A stretch of DNA of 21,023 bases from an uncultured beta proteobacterium. Its GTDB lineage: Bacteria > Pseudomonadota > Gammaproteobacteria > Burkholderiales > Rhodocyclaceae. The stretch covers positions 1-21,023 of the forward strand of contig CAJBIL010000017.1 in the NCBI GenBank assembly GCA_903953145.1, given 5' to 3'. Under the pieces are notes generated by a model that worked only from the letters and a program-made list of their open reading frames with translations, was not told the DNA's origin and did not search any database. Made by a program: the position numbers and the translations under genes. Every line of letters starts with the position of its first letter. The first letter of the stretch is position 1. Of this stretch, positions 6,843 through 14,852 are shown piece by piece.

Positions 6843-7517
6843 GTAACGTTTCTTCAGCGTCATGGTATCGCCATCACGCTGCATTTCCATACGGTTCAAA
6901 AAGCTCATGCCGAGCAAGGCAATCGGCAAATCCTGTTGGTGCACCATGGCATCAACGTTATTCATCACAATGTCACCGACGCGAACAGTATCGAGCTTGA
7001 CGCGCCAGACCGCCGCCTGCCCATTCGCCGTACTGGCGACACCCGGCTGCCCCTTAGTTGCATCGATACCGATCCGGCGTGCATCACTGGCGCCGAGCGA
7101 CACCATCGAAGCGCCGGTATCGACCAGAAAACGGACAGTCGCACCGTTGATATTGCCGGTAGTCAGGAAATGGCCACGGCTATCTGCGGTCAACACCGCC
7201 TTTGAAGGCCCGTTACCTGATGATTGGGCCGCTACATTCTGCCCAACCCGTAAAACGCGCTTGTTGCCGTCAATTTCCAGGGTAGCGGTTTCACCTTCGA
7301 CCGATAGCACCCTAACGCCCTCATCTGTTTTCGTACCCACGGCGACCGTTCGTGGCGGGCCACCGTTAATGGTAAGTAATACCTTTCCGGGAAACAAGCC
7401 GGCCAGGCCAACGTCGGCAGCATACGCCGAAAAACAGCCAAAAGCGCACAGTGCATATAGGCAGCAACGCACGGCAAGTATAAAATCCTGTCGATATCCA
7501 GAACGGTTGTTGATCAT
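6840..7517 (-). CDS. Retropepsin-like aspartic protease, exported (TIGR02281 family)
   Basis: This protein of about 225 residues has a hydrophobic N-terminal export signal (LAVRCCLYALCAFGCFSAYA, cleavage probably after AYA). A region with a short beta-rich repeat follows, then a clan AA aspartic protease domain. The active-site motif DTGAS lies at about 133-137 in FLVDTGASMVSLG, and the flap and C-terminal part end in ALLGMSFLNR. A single DTG implies that a homodimer forms the catalytic site, as in retropepsins. It probably acts in the periplasm or at the inner membrane. The start is unsure: ATG at 7532 would run into the divergent gene, ATG at 7517 touches it, and GTG at 7472 would give a compact signal peptide. 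None has a good Shine-Dalgarno. Substrates are unknown. Confidence 0.85.
   Translation of the reverse strand: MINNRSGYRQDFILAVRCCLYALCAFGCFSAYAADVGLAGLFPGKVLLTINGGPPRTVAVGTKTDEGVRVLSVEGETATLEIDGNKRVLRVGQNVAAQSSGNGPSKAVLTADSRGHFLTTGNINGATVRFLVDTGASMVSLGASDARRIGIDATKGQPGVASTANGQAAVWRVKLDTVRVGDIVMNNVDAMVHQQDLPIALLGMSFLNRMEMQRDGDTMTLKKRY
7478..7485 (+). promoter_or_regulatory. Possible -10 element for the glutamine amidotransferase gene
   Basis: The sequence TATAAAAT lies about 30 nt before the ATG at 7516 and is the only good -10-like element there. No matching -35 with proper spacing was found. If real, the promoter lies inside the signal-peptide coding region of the divergent protease gene. 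Confidence 0.3.
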
Positions 7518-8241
7518 GAAACCAGTTGCCATTTTTCGCCATACCGCTTTCGAGGGAGCTGCTTATTTTGCCACATTCCTCGAAGCCCACTCGATACCAA
7601 TCGAACTGATCGCGATTGATCGCGGCGATCACGTCCCGCTCTGCCCGGAGGCATTCTCCGGACTCTGCTTCATGGGGGGGCCGATGAGCGTGAACGACCC
7701 CCTGCCCTGGATCGCCGACGAATGCGCACTGATCCGCGCAGCGGTTGCACAAGGTATCCCGGTCATCGGCCACTGTCTTGGCGGTCAACTGATGAGCAAG
7801 GCATTGGGTGGCGTCATCACCTGCAACCACGTCAAGGAAATCGGCTGGAGCACTGCACGCATTGATCACAGCGCGGTAGCTGAGCATTGGCTGGGTTCTG
7901 AAATAACATCACCAGGTGAAGATCTCACTGTTTTTCAATGGCATGGTGAAACCTTCAGCATCCCCCCCGAGGCCACACGTATCCTGAGCAATGGATTTTG
8001 TGCCAGCCAGGCGTTTGTTCAAGGCCCGCATCTCGCCATGCAGTGCCACGTTGAGATGACCCCGGAGATGATTGCCCGATGGTGCAAAGACTGGCCAAAA
8101 GAAGTTAGTGGGTTAAGCCCGCTGCCCGCATCGGTACAAACACCGGAACAAATGCAGCAGGAAACAGTAACTCACCTGAATGCCATGCGCCAGCTGGCGG
8201 ACCGGCTTTATTCTGTGTGGATTGACGGTTTACAGCGTTAG
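7516..8241 (+). CDS. Class I glutamine amidotransferase (GuaA-like domain protein)
   Basis: This is a 241-residue stand-alone class I glutamine amidotransferase of the COG0518 type. The catalytic triad is visible: Cys87 in GHCLGGQLM, and His178 with Glu180 in QCHVEM. The oxyanion-type motif FMGGPMSVND lies at 52-61. The domain would hydrolyse glutamine (or a related gamma-glutamyl compound) and deliver ammonia, but no synthetase partner is encoded nearby, so it may instead be a gamma-glutamyl hydrolase-like enzyme. The start at 7516 is the first ATG giving a normal family N-terminus (MKPVAIFRHTAFEG). The frame is open far upstream, but only antisense to the protease gene. The Shine-Dalgarno is weak. 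It converges on the SNF2 gene with 19 nt between. Confidence 0.88.
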   Translation: MKPVAIFRHTAFEGAAYFATFLEAHSIPIELIAIDRGDHVPLCPEAFSGLCFMGGPMSVNDPLPWIADECALIRAAVAQGIPVIGHCLGGQLMSKALGGVITCNHVKEIGWSTARIDHSAVAEHWLGSEITSPGEDLTVFQWHGETFSIPPEATRILSNGFCASQAFVQGPHLAMQCHVEMTPEMIARWCKDWPKEVSGLSPLPASVQTPEQMQQETVTHLNAMRQLADRLYSVWIDGLQR

Positions 8242-8265
8242 CTGCGTCTCTGCGCTGTGGCTAAC
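8237..8265. repeat. Inverted repeat holding both convergent stop codons
   Basis: GTTAGC (8237-8242) and GCTAAC (8260-8265) form a 6-bp inverted repeat. The TAG of the plus-strand amidotransferase (8239-8241) and the TAG of the minus-strand SNF2 gene (8261-8263) both lie in its arms. A second pair, CAGCG/CGCTG (8233-8237 and 8253-8257), is an alternative fold. No T-run follows, so it is at best a weak terminator. Confidence 0.35.
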
Positions 8266-11200
8266 CTGGCAGCGGCGCAAATAGCGCGGCAATGTCGTCG
8301 TTGCCAAACTTGACGTCGATACCGCGATCTTCTGAAAGTATGCCGGCGGCGAGTTCGGCCTTGCGTTCCTGAAGCGCGAGGATTTTCTCCTCGATACTGC
8401 CGGCGACAATCAGTTTATAAACAAACACCGGCTTATCCTGACCAAGACGGTGCGCACGATCAGTCGCCTGGTTTTCTACCGCGGGGTTCCACCACGGATC
8501 GTAGTGAATGACCGTATCAGCTGCCGTGAGGTTTAGTCCGACACCACCGGCCTTCAGGCTGATCAGGAAAATTGGCACTTCACCCGCCTGAAAACGACGC
8601 ACCGGCGCTTCGCGGTCAGTCGTATCGCCCGTCAGAATCACGTACTCAAGGCCAGCCGCCTTCAGCTCCTTTTCGATCAACGCCAACATACTGGTGAATT
8701 GCGAAAAAAGAAGAATGCGGCGCCCTTCTTCAACCTGCTCAGGCAACATCGTCATCAGCAGATCAAGTTTGGCACGCTCCTTGACCTTCTGTGCCGACGC
8801 GGCCTTGACGAGGCGAGGGTCGCAACAAACCTGTCGCAGCTTCAACAAGGCATCGAGAATAACAATCTGGCTACGGCTAAAGCCTTTGCTGGCAACCTCC
8901 TCACGCACTTTTTCGTCCATCGCGGCGCGCACGGTCTCGTACAAGTCACGCTGACTACCTTCCAGCTCGACTGAACGCACGATGACGGTTTTGGGCGGCA
9001 GTTCACGTGCCACCTCTTCCTTCTTGCGGCGCAGGATGAAGGGGCGAATACGCCGGGCAAGCAGGTCACGGCGCAGCGAGTCGCCCTGTTTCTCGATGGG
9101 CGTTCGCCAGTATTTGGTGAAGGTGTTACTGTCGCCGAGAAACCCGGGAAGCAGAAAATCAAACTGACTCCACAACTCGCCCAGGTGGTTTTCCAGTGGC
9201 GTCCCAGTCAAGCACAGGCGATGCCTGGCATCCACTTTGCGGACGACTTCGGCGCCCTGACTACGGGCATTCTTGACGGTTTGTGCTTCGTCGAGAATCA
9301 GTAAGTGATAGCGTTGCCGCGTCAGCTCTTCTGCGTCACGCCAGAGCAATGGGTAGGTTGTCAACACAACATCATGCTGTGCAATTTCGGCAAAACGACT
9401 CTTGCGCTCGGGGCCGTGCAACGAGAGGACAGAGAGGCCCGGTGCAAAACGTGCTGCCTCGTTTTTCCAGTTGAAGATCAGCGAGGTGGGCAGAACGATC
9501 AATGCCGGTAAATCAAGACGCCCTGCTTCTTTTTCGAGCAGCAGATGGGCCAGCGTTTGTGCCGTTTTACCGAGACCCATATCGTCTGCGAGAATCCCCG
9601 AGAGCTTCTGCTCCCGAAGGAATTGCAGCCAGGCGAGACCTTCCTTCTGATACGGGCGTAACGCCAAACCGAGACCCGCAGGCGGCTCGATGTGGCTGAT
9701 GCCTTGCGCTGCTTTCAGCTGATCCGCCAGCGCCAGCACGTCACTCTGACCTTTGAATTGCCAACGACTGGTATCAGTCAGTTCAGCCAGGCGCGGTGCA
9801 TCGAAACGTGAAAGCCGGAGGGTGTCGCCACCGGTGAAGCCGTCAAAAAGATCAATCAATGTCGCTGCCAGGGGTTTCAGGCGTCCGGCAGGCACCTGAA
9901 TCCGCTGATTGGCCGGCGTTCTGAGTTCAACCGGCTCATCATCAGGAATCCGCTCCAGCACAACGGCGTCGAGCCAGCGCGGATCTCGCCGGAAAAGGCC
10001 GGCCAGAAGCGGCGCCAAAGGCAGGCGCGAACCCTCGACGATGATACCCATATCGAGGTCAAACCAACCGTTTTCCGACTCAATGAGATCCGCTTCCCAG
10101 GCTTCAACTTCGAGCAAATGGTGACGGAAATCGCCCGAAAATTCGATCTGCCAACCGGCATCTCCGAGTAATGGCAGCGAGTCACGCATAAAAGCCGGCC
10201 AGCGATCCTCATGCGACAAACCATAAGCACCGTCCGGCGGCGGGCCAAAGGTGTGCAATGCGTAAGCAGGAACTTTCTGCAAGGCGCAGTTGATCAGTTG
10301 ATCCATGAGCGCCTTTTCGCGCACACCGTCGCGCACCACACGCACCGTTTCGCCATCAGGTAGCGTGGAAAACTCACGCGCATCGTCCGGCCGGATCTCG
10401 GCATCGGCATAGCGAAAAACCGGTAAGGCAAGATCAAATGCGCCACCACCATAGCTTGCACTGTAGTCCCGCCAATGCCGGTTACCGTGGGTCGTAACGG
10501 TCTGCAAGCGCAATACCGGAACCGGTATTGCCTCAATGGTCCGCAAGCGTGCGCTGGCATCTTCAGCCGGCTTAGGCAGTTCTGGCGCCAGCTCAGTCAA
10601 CGCCTCAGCCACCAGTGCCGCTTCTTTTGACGAAAGCGGTGGCAGCGAAAACAATCGCGCAATCACTGCTGGATTGCCGATCACATCAAGCGGGCCGATC
10701 AGGCCTTCATCAAGATCAACGAACCACGGCGAGAGCAATGGAATCACCAGATCGACCGGCGGATCGGGCTTCAGGAAAGGGACTTGCCGGCCATTGGCAT
10801 CGACCTGCCAGACAACACTCGCCGGACGCGCTTCGGCAAGATGGAGTGGTGAGGGATCATCTACCGGGCACAAACGGCCACTTTGCGCCATTCGTAGCAG
10901 CACTTCATTACCGTGTTTTGGCCCTAGCCCAAATGCTCGCAACCCAGTTTCATAGGTGCGCTCGGCCCAAAGCAGACGCAAAATGCCGAGGTCTTCTTCA
11001 GTCACGAATTGCGGCGGCTTGATCAACGCACGATCAATACTCCACCATTCTTCTGCGCTGTCCGGATCGCGCCCCTTATGGACAGTAACGCCGAAACCAC
11101 GAGCATCGGGGGTCCATTCAAGCATGTAGAAAAGTTGATGCCGGTGCGCCGCCGGCTTGGTTTTTTTCTTCGTCACGGCAGCAGCCACACGACGCAACTC

Positions 11201-11545
11201 CTCCACCCAGGAGAGCACGCCAGGCCGGATTTGATCTTTCTGATCGCGCTCGGCAATCGCTTTTAACAGCGTCGCTGCAACGTGCTTGCACTGCCTGCCA
11301 AGCGGGCAACTGCAACGGCTGAACATCGACCAACCGCCAACTTTGATCCGCGAAAAGTTGATCGTTGAACGATAAGCCTCGGGTGCTGAACCGGGAACCT
11401 GCGCCGTGATTGAGCCAACCCCAATATCCAGGTCACTCACCAGAGGCACATAAGGACGCGCCTTCTCTATCGTCTGCACGCCAAGCCACTGCACAATATC
11501 GTCGGCGGTATAGGATAAAACGGGATCGTCGGAAACGTCGGTCAT
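8261..11545 (-). CDS. SNF2-family helicase with N-terminal SWIM zinc finger
   Basis: This 1094-residue DEAD/DEAH-box SNF2-like DNA translocase belongs to the group of large bacterial SWI2/SNF2 proteins. A SWIM-type zinc site is at 78-88 (Cys78, Cys80, Cys86, His88 in CSCPLGRQCKH). A long middle region, about 100-620, is not recognised in detail. The ATPase core starts near 630: Walker A DDMGLGKT with Lys660, motif II DEAQ at 752-755, LTGTPLENHLGELWSQFDFL, then the C-terminal helicase half with SLKAGGVGLNLTAADTV and QATDRAHR at 1026-1033. Family members remodel protein-DNA or RNA polymerase-DNA complexes; the precise role is unknown. It is the last gene of the minus-strand unit, 73 nt after yajQ, so it might also have its own promoter. 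Confidence 0.93.
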   Translation of the reverse strand: MTDVSDDPVLSYTADDIVQWLGVQTIEKARPYVPLVSDLDIGVGSITAQVPGSAPEAYRSTINFSRIKVGGWSMFSRCSCPLGRQCKHVAATLLKAIAERDQKDQIRPGVLSWVEELRRVAAAVTKKKTKPAAHRHQLFYMLEWTPDARGFGVTVHKGRDPDSAEEWWSIDRALIKPPQFVTEEDLGILRLLWAERTYETGLRAFGLGPKHGNEVLLRMAQSGRLCPVDDPSPLHLAEARPASVVWQVDANGRQVPFLKPDPPVDLVIPLLSPWFVDLDEGLIGPLDVIGNPAVIARLFSLPPLSSKEAALVAEALTELAPELPKPAEDASARLRTIEAIPVPVLRLQTVTTHGNRHWRDYSASYGGGAFDLALPVFRYADAEIRPDDAREFSTLPDGETVRVVRDGVREKALMDQLINCALQKVPAYALHTFGPPPDGAYGLSHEDRWPAFMRDSLPLLGDAGWQIEFSGDFRHHLLEVEAWEADLIESENGWFDLDMGIIVEGSRLPLAPLLAGLFRRDPRWLDAVVLERIPDDEPVELRTPANQRIQVPAGRLKPLAATLIDLFDGFTGGDTLRLSRFDAPRLAELTDTSRWQFKGQSDVLALADQLKAAQGISHIEPPAGLGLALRPYQKEGLAWLQFLREQKLSGILADDMGLGKTAQTLAHLLLEKEAGRLDLPALIVLPTSLIFNWKNEAARFAPGLSVLSLHGPERKSRFAEIAQHDVVLTTYPLLWRDAEELTRQRYHLLILDEAQTVKNARSQGAEVVRKVDARHRLCLTGTPLENHLGELWSQFDFLLPGFLGDSNTFTKYWRTPIEKQGDSLRRDLLARRIRPFILRRKKEEVARELPPKTVIVRSVELEGSQRDLYETVRAAMDEKVREEVASKGFSRSQIVILDALLKLRQVCCDPRLVKAASAQKVKERAKLDLLMTMLPEQVEEGRRILLFSQFTSMLALIEKELKAAGLEYVILTGDTTDREAPVRRFQAGEVPIFLISLKAGGVGLNLTAADTVIHYDPWWNPAVENQATDRAHRLGQDKPVFVYKLIVAGSIEEKILALQERKAELAAGILSEDRGIDVKFGNDDIAALFAPLPG

Positions 11546-11618
11546 AGCACCAGAAAATTAAAGAAATATCCGGGATGACTCAGCACTGCCGGAGAAAAGG
11601 GACAAGCGTGGGGAACGG

Positions 11619-12113
11619 TCAATCGCGGAAATTACCGGATTTGATCGGAAAATCAGTAATTGATTTTTTTACCAGGGCAATGGCGTCCTGCAACACATCG
11701 CGCTTTGCTCCGGTGACCCGCACGGCGTCACCCTGAATGGCCGCCTGCACTTTGAGCTTGGAATCCTTGAGCAATTTGACAATTTTTTTGGCGAGTTCGC
11801 TTTCGATGCCAATCTTGATCTTGAGCTCCTGCTTAACCTTGTCGCCAGAAACTTTCTGGATTGCCTGCGAATCAAGGCGCTTGGTGCAGTCCGGCTCTTT
11901 TTTCTCCATTTCGGGGAAAAGAATATCCTTGACCTGATTGAGCTGGAAATCTGAATCGCCAAAAATCGTAATGCTTTTGTCTTTATCGCTAAGCTCGACC
12001 TTTGCACTGGTGCCCTTGAAATCATGGCGCCCAATAATTTTTTTACTGGCCGAATCGATGGCGTTGTTGAGGGCCGCCATATCTACTTCTGAGGAAAAAT
12101 CGAAAGATGGCAT
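11619..12113 (-). CDS. yajQ: YajQ-family nucleotide-binding protein
   Basis: This 164-residue protein is a clear YajQ-family (UPF0234) member. It starts MPSFDFSSEVDMAALNNAID, continues with GRHDFKGTSAKVEL and ends in ITDFPIKSGNFRD, all family hallmarks. It should fold as two ferredoxin-like domains. Relatives bind nucleotides and tRNA, and in Xanthomonas and Pseudomonas a member binds cyclic di-GMP and interacts with a transcription factor. It acts in the cytoplasm. The ATG at 12113 has a GGAGG Shine-Dalgarno and lies 12 nt after the ppnP stop, so it is co-transcribed with the arginine and nucleoside genes. Whether this copy binds cyclic di-GMP cannot be told from the sequence. Confidence 0.95.
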   Translation of the reverse strand: MPSFDFSSEVDMAALNNAIDSASKKIIGRHDFKGTSAKVELSDKDKSITIFGDSDFQLNQVKDILFPEMEKKEPDCTKRLDSQAIQKVSGDKVKQELKIKIGIESELAKKIVKLLKDSKLKVQAAIQGDAVRVTGAKRDVLQDAIALVKKSITDFPIKSGNFRD

Positions 12114-12125
12114 CAGGGCCTCCGC

Positions 12126-12443
12126 TTAACCGAAATGACAAACATAGTGATAGGCATCACCGGCAGCAACTTCGATCTCAAACGATGAATTACCCGGAAC
12201 GTTAAAGGACTGACCAGCGCCGTAGTTCGTCCAATCGCTGTCACCCTTCAGGCGAACCCGGCATGAACCAGACACACCCTCCATGATCTCTGGCACGCCC
12301 GTGTTGAATAGCAGCGACGCCGGCAGAATCACGCCGACGCTTTTTTTCGTACCGTCTGCGAACTGAACGGTGTGGCTGACACACTTGCCATCAAAATAGA
12401 CGTTGGCCTGTTTGACGATACTGACATTTTCAAACTGAGACAT
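12126..12443 (-). CDS. ppnP: Pyrimidine/purine nucleoside phosphorylase PpnP
   Basis: This 105-residue single-domain cupin belongs to the PpnP (YaiE, DUF1255) family, which phosphorolyses a wide range of nucleosides to the free base and (deoxy)ribose 1-phosphate. Family features are the FDGKCVSHTVQFADG N-terminal region, PEIMEGVSGSCRV, and the conserved cupin strand YGAGQSFNVPGNSSFEI near 75-91. It is slightly longer than the E. coli protein. The ATG at 12443 is preferred over the GTG at 12458: it begins MSQFENVS, has a GGGGA Shine-Dalgarno, and lies 2 nt after the stop of the DUF2788 gene, which suggests coupling. Confidence 0.93.
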   Translation of the reverse strand: MSQFENVSIVKQANVYFDGKCVSHTVQFADGTKKSVGVILPASLLFNTGVPEIMEGVSGSCRVRLKGDSDWTNYGAGQSFNVPGNSSFEIEVAAGDAYHYVCHFG

Positions 12444-12445
12444 TT

Positions 12446-12655
12446 TCAGATTCCCCACATTTTTTGGATAATGGCTTTGGCGATGAAACCGACCATGCCG
12501 AAGGACAAGACAAAAAACAGCACCATGGTGCCCGTTTTACCTGCCTTCGACTTCCATGCAATCTCGCCAATAATGAACAGCATGAAGAGCATGAAGGCAC
12601 CGACGCCAAAGGTCATGCCAAAATCAGAAACCTGCTCTTCAGTCAGCCCAAACAT
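12446..12655 (-). CDS. Small membrane protein, DUF2788-like
   Basis: This 69-residue protein has two hydrophobic helices at about 17-31 and 43-62, joined by a short basic loop (WKSKAGKTG). That arrangement and length fit the DUF2788 family of proteobacterial inner-membrane proteins of unknown function. The loop is basic, so it is probably cytoplasmic and both termini periplasmic by the positive-inside rule. The gene lies 15 nt after argG and 2 nt before ppnP in the same transcript. The Shine-Dalgarno is AGGA in the argG-DUF2788 spacer. The family assignment is from memory of its pattern and is moderately sure. Confidence 0.8.
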   Translation of the reverse strand: MFGLTEEQVSDFGMTFGVGAFMLFMLFIIGEIAWKSKAGKTGTMVLFFVLSFGMVGFIAKAIIQKMWGI

Positions 12656-12670
12656 TGCTACGATCTTCCT

Positions 12671-13900
12671 TTAAGCCTTGCGCGCAGCCAGATTGGCAGC
12701 GATACGCATACGCAGCGCATTAAGTTTAATGAAACCGCCCGCATCCTTCTGGTCGTAGGCGCCGGCGTCATCCTCGAAGGTGGCAATCGTCGAGTCAAAC
12801 AGCGAATCGGTCTTTGAATCACGGCCGCAGATAATCACGTTGCCTTTGTAGAGCTTGAGACGAACCCAGCCATTCACCGACAGTTGCGTCTGGTCAATCA
12901 GTGTCTGCAAGGCGCGCCGCTCCGGACTCCACCAGTAACCGTTATAAATCAGGCTGGCGTAACGTGGCATCAGGTCGTCCTTGAGGTGAGCGACTTCGCG
13001 GTCGAGCGTGATCGACTCGATGGCACGGTGCGCACGCAGCAGGATAGTTCCGCCAGGCGTTTCGTAGCAGCCGCGCGACTTCATGCCGACGTAGCGGTTT
13101 TCGACGAGGTCGAGGCGACCGATGCCGTGCTGACCGCCAAGCTGGTTGAGTAGCGCCAGCAGTTCGTGCGCGGCCATGCGCTGGCCGTTGATCGAGACGA
13201 GGTCACCCTTCTCGAATTCAAGGTCGAGATACTCGGCCTTGTCCGGCGCCGCTTCCGGCGACACCGTCCAGCGCCACATTGATTCTTCTGCTTCGGCTGC
13301 CGGGTTTTCGAGGTGACGGCCTTCGTAGCTGATATGCAACAGGTTAGCGTCCATCGAGTACGGTGAGCCACCTTCCTTGTGCTTCATCTCGACCGGAATG
13401 CCGTGCTGCTCGGCATAGCCCAGCAGCTTCTCGCGCGACAACAGATCCCATTCGCGCCACGGGGCGATGACCTTGATGCCGGGTTTGAGCGCATAAGCGC
13501 CAAGCTCGAAACGCACCTGATCGTTGCCCTTACCAGTCGCGCCGTGCGAGATGGCGTCGGCGCTGGTCAGGTTGGTAATGTCGATCAGGCGCTTGGCGAT
13601 CAGCGGGCGGGCAATCGAGGTGCCGAGCAGGTATTCGCCTTCATAGACGGTATTGGCGCGGAACATCGGGAAAACGAAGTCGCGCACAAACTCTTCGCGC
13701 AGATCATCGATAAAGATGTTTTCCGGCTTGATGCCAAATTTAAGCGCCTTTGAACGCGCCGGCTCCAACTCTTCGCCCTGACCAAGATCGGCGGTAAAGG
13801 TAACCACTTCACACTGATAGGTGTCCTGCAGCCACTTCAGGATAACGGAAGTATCGAGGCCACCGGAGTAGGCCAGAACTGCTTTCTTGATGTCGCTCAT
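12671..13900 (-). CDS. argG: Argininosuccinate synthase
   Basis: This is a 409-residue ArgG that joins citrulline and aspartate with ATP to give argininosuccinate, the penultimate step of arginine synthesis in the cytoplasm. The N-type ATP pyrophosphatase P-loop AYSGGLDTS is at 10-18. Other family blocks seen are GATGKGNDQVRFELGAYAL, the EGGSPYSMDANLLHISYEGR segment and VENRYVGMKSRGCYETPGGT. Two ATGs abut (13903 and 13900); the second (MSDIKKAV) has the better distance from GGGA. It lies 18 nt after argF. No argH is in the window. It is complete and has no odd residues. Confidence 0.97.
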   Translation of the reverse strand: MSDIKKAVLAYSGGLDTSVILKWLQDTYQCEVVTFTADLGQGEELEPARSKALKFGIKPENIFIDDLREEFVRDFVFPMFRANTVYEGEYLLGTSIARPLIAKRLIDITNLTSADAISHGATGKGNDQVRFELGAYALKPGIKVIAPWREWDLLSREKLLGYAEQHGIPVEMKHKEGGSPYSMDANLLHISYEGRHLENPAAEAEESMWRWTVSPEAAPDKAEYLDLEFEKGDLVSINGQRMAAHELLALLNQLGGQHGIGRLDLVENRYVGMKSRGCYETPGGTILLRAHRAIESITLDREVAHLKDDLMPRYASLIYNGYWWSPERRALQTLIDQTQLSVNGWVRLKLYKGNVIICGRDSKTDSLFDSTIATFEDDAGAYDQKDAGGFIKLNALRMRIAANLAARKA

Positions 13901-13918
13901 CATAGTTCCCAGCAAAAA

Positions 13919-14842
13919 TTAAATATTGACGCGACCGAGGAGCAAATACTCCATCAGCGCTTTTTGTACGTGCAGGCGGTTCTCCGCCTCTTCCCAGACA
14001 ACGCTCTGCGGGCCATCGATGACAGCGGCAGACACTTCTTCGCCGCGATGCGCCGGGAGGCAGTGCATGAACACGGCATCAGGACGCGCGATGCGCATCA
14101 TCTCGGTATCAACCTGCCAATCGGCGAAATCACGCATGCGCTCTTCGTTCTCAGCCTCAAAACCCATCGAAGTCCACACATCCGTAGTAACCAGATCAGC
14201 GAACTCGGCGGCCTCCATCGGGTCTTCAAACTGCTCGAAGTGATCCGTGCCATAGAGCCCGGCACGTTCAGCTTCGACTTCGTAGCCTGGCGGGGTCGAC
14301 ACATGAACATTGAAGTCGAGTACCTCTGCCGCTTGCAGCCAGGTATTGCAAACATTGTTTGAATCACCAATCCAAGCCACCGTCTTGCCCTGAATCGGGC
14401 CACGTTGCTCAATGAAAGTGAAGATATCGGCCATGATCTGGCACGGGTGGTATTCATTAGTCAGGCCATTAATCACCGGCACGCGTGAATTCGCGGCAAA
14501 GCGCTCGATAATTTCCTGCTCAAAGGTACGAATCATCACCACGTCGCTCATGCGCGAAATTACTTGCGCTGCGTCTTCGACAGGTTCTCCGCGCCCAAGT
14601 TGCGAATCGCGCGTATTTAGATATATTGCCGAGCCACCGAGTTGCTGCATACCAGCCTCGAAAGAAAGCCGGGTACGCGTACTGGCCTTCTCGAAAATCA
14701 TCACCAACGTGCGGTCGGAGAGCGGCCAGTACTGCTTGTAGGACTTAAACTGAGCCTTGATCCAGCGGGATCGCTCGAACAGGTAATCGAACTCCTCGCG
14801 CGTGAAATCCTTGAACTGCAGGAAATGTTTAACCTTACTCAT
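13919..14842 (-). CDS. argF: Ornithine carbamoyltransferase
   Basis: This 307-residue enzyme makes citrulline from ornithine and carbamoyl phosphate. The carbamoyl-phosphate motif STRTR is at 54-58, and the ornithine-site motif HCLPAHRGEEV starts at 260. DVWTSMGFE, close to the usual DVWxSMG, is also present. The start at 14842 (MSKVKHFLQFKDFT) is chosen because it has GGAG about 7 nt upstream and matches the family. The longer frame to 14863 would overlap argD. The gene lies 10 nt after argD and 18 nt before argG, so it belongs to the same operon. Confidence 0.97.
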   Translation of the reverse strand: MSKVKHFLQFKDFTREEFDYLFERSRWIKAQFKSYKQYWPLSDRTLVMIFEKASTRTRLSFEAGMQQLGGSAIYLNTRDSQLGRGEPVEDAAQVISRMSDVVMIRTFEQEIIERFAANSRVPVINGLTNEYHPCQIMADIFTFIEQRGPIQGKTVAWIGDSNNVCNTWLQAAEVLDFNVHVSTPPGYEVEAERAGLYGTDHFEQFEDPMEAAEFADLVTTDVWTSMGFEAENEERMRDFADWQVDTEMMRIARPDAVFMHCLPAHRGEEVSAAVIDGPQSVVWEEAENRLHVQKALMEYLLLGRVNI

Positions 14843-14852
14843 AGGCACTCCT

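Noticed and set aside
6862..7515. Upstream extension of the amidotransferase frame
   Set aside because: It runs antisense to the aspartic protease gene and adds no family-like sequence; the family N-terminus begins at 7516.
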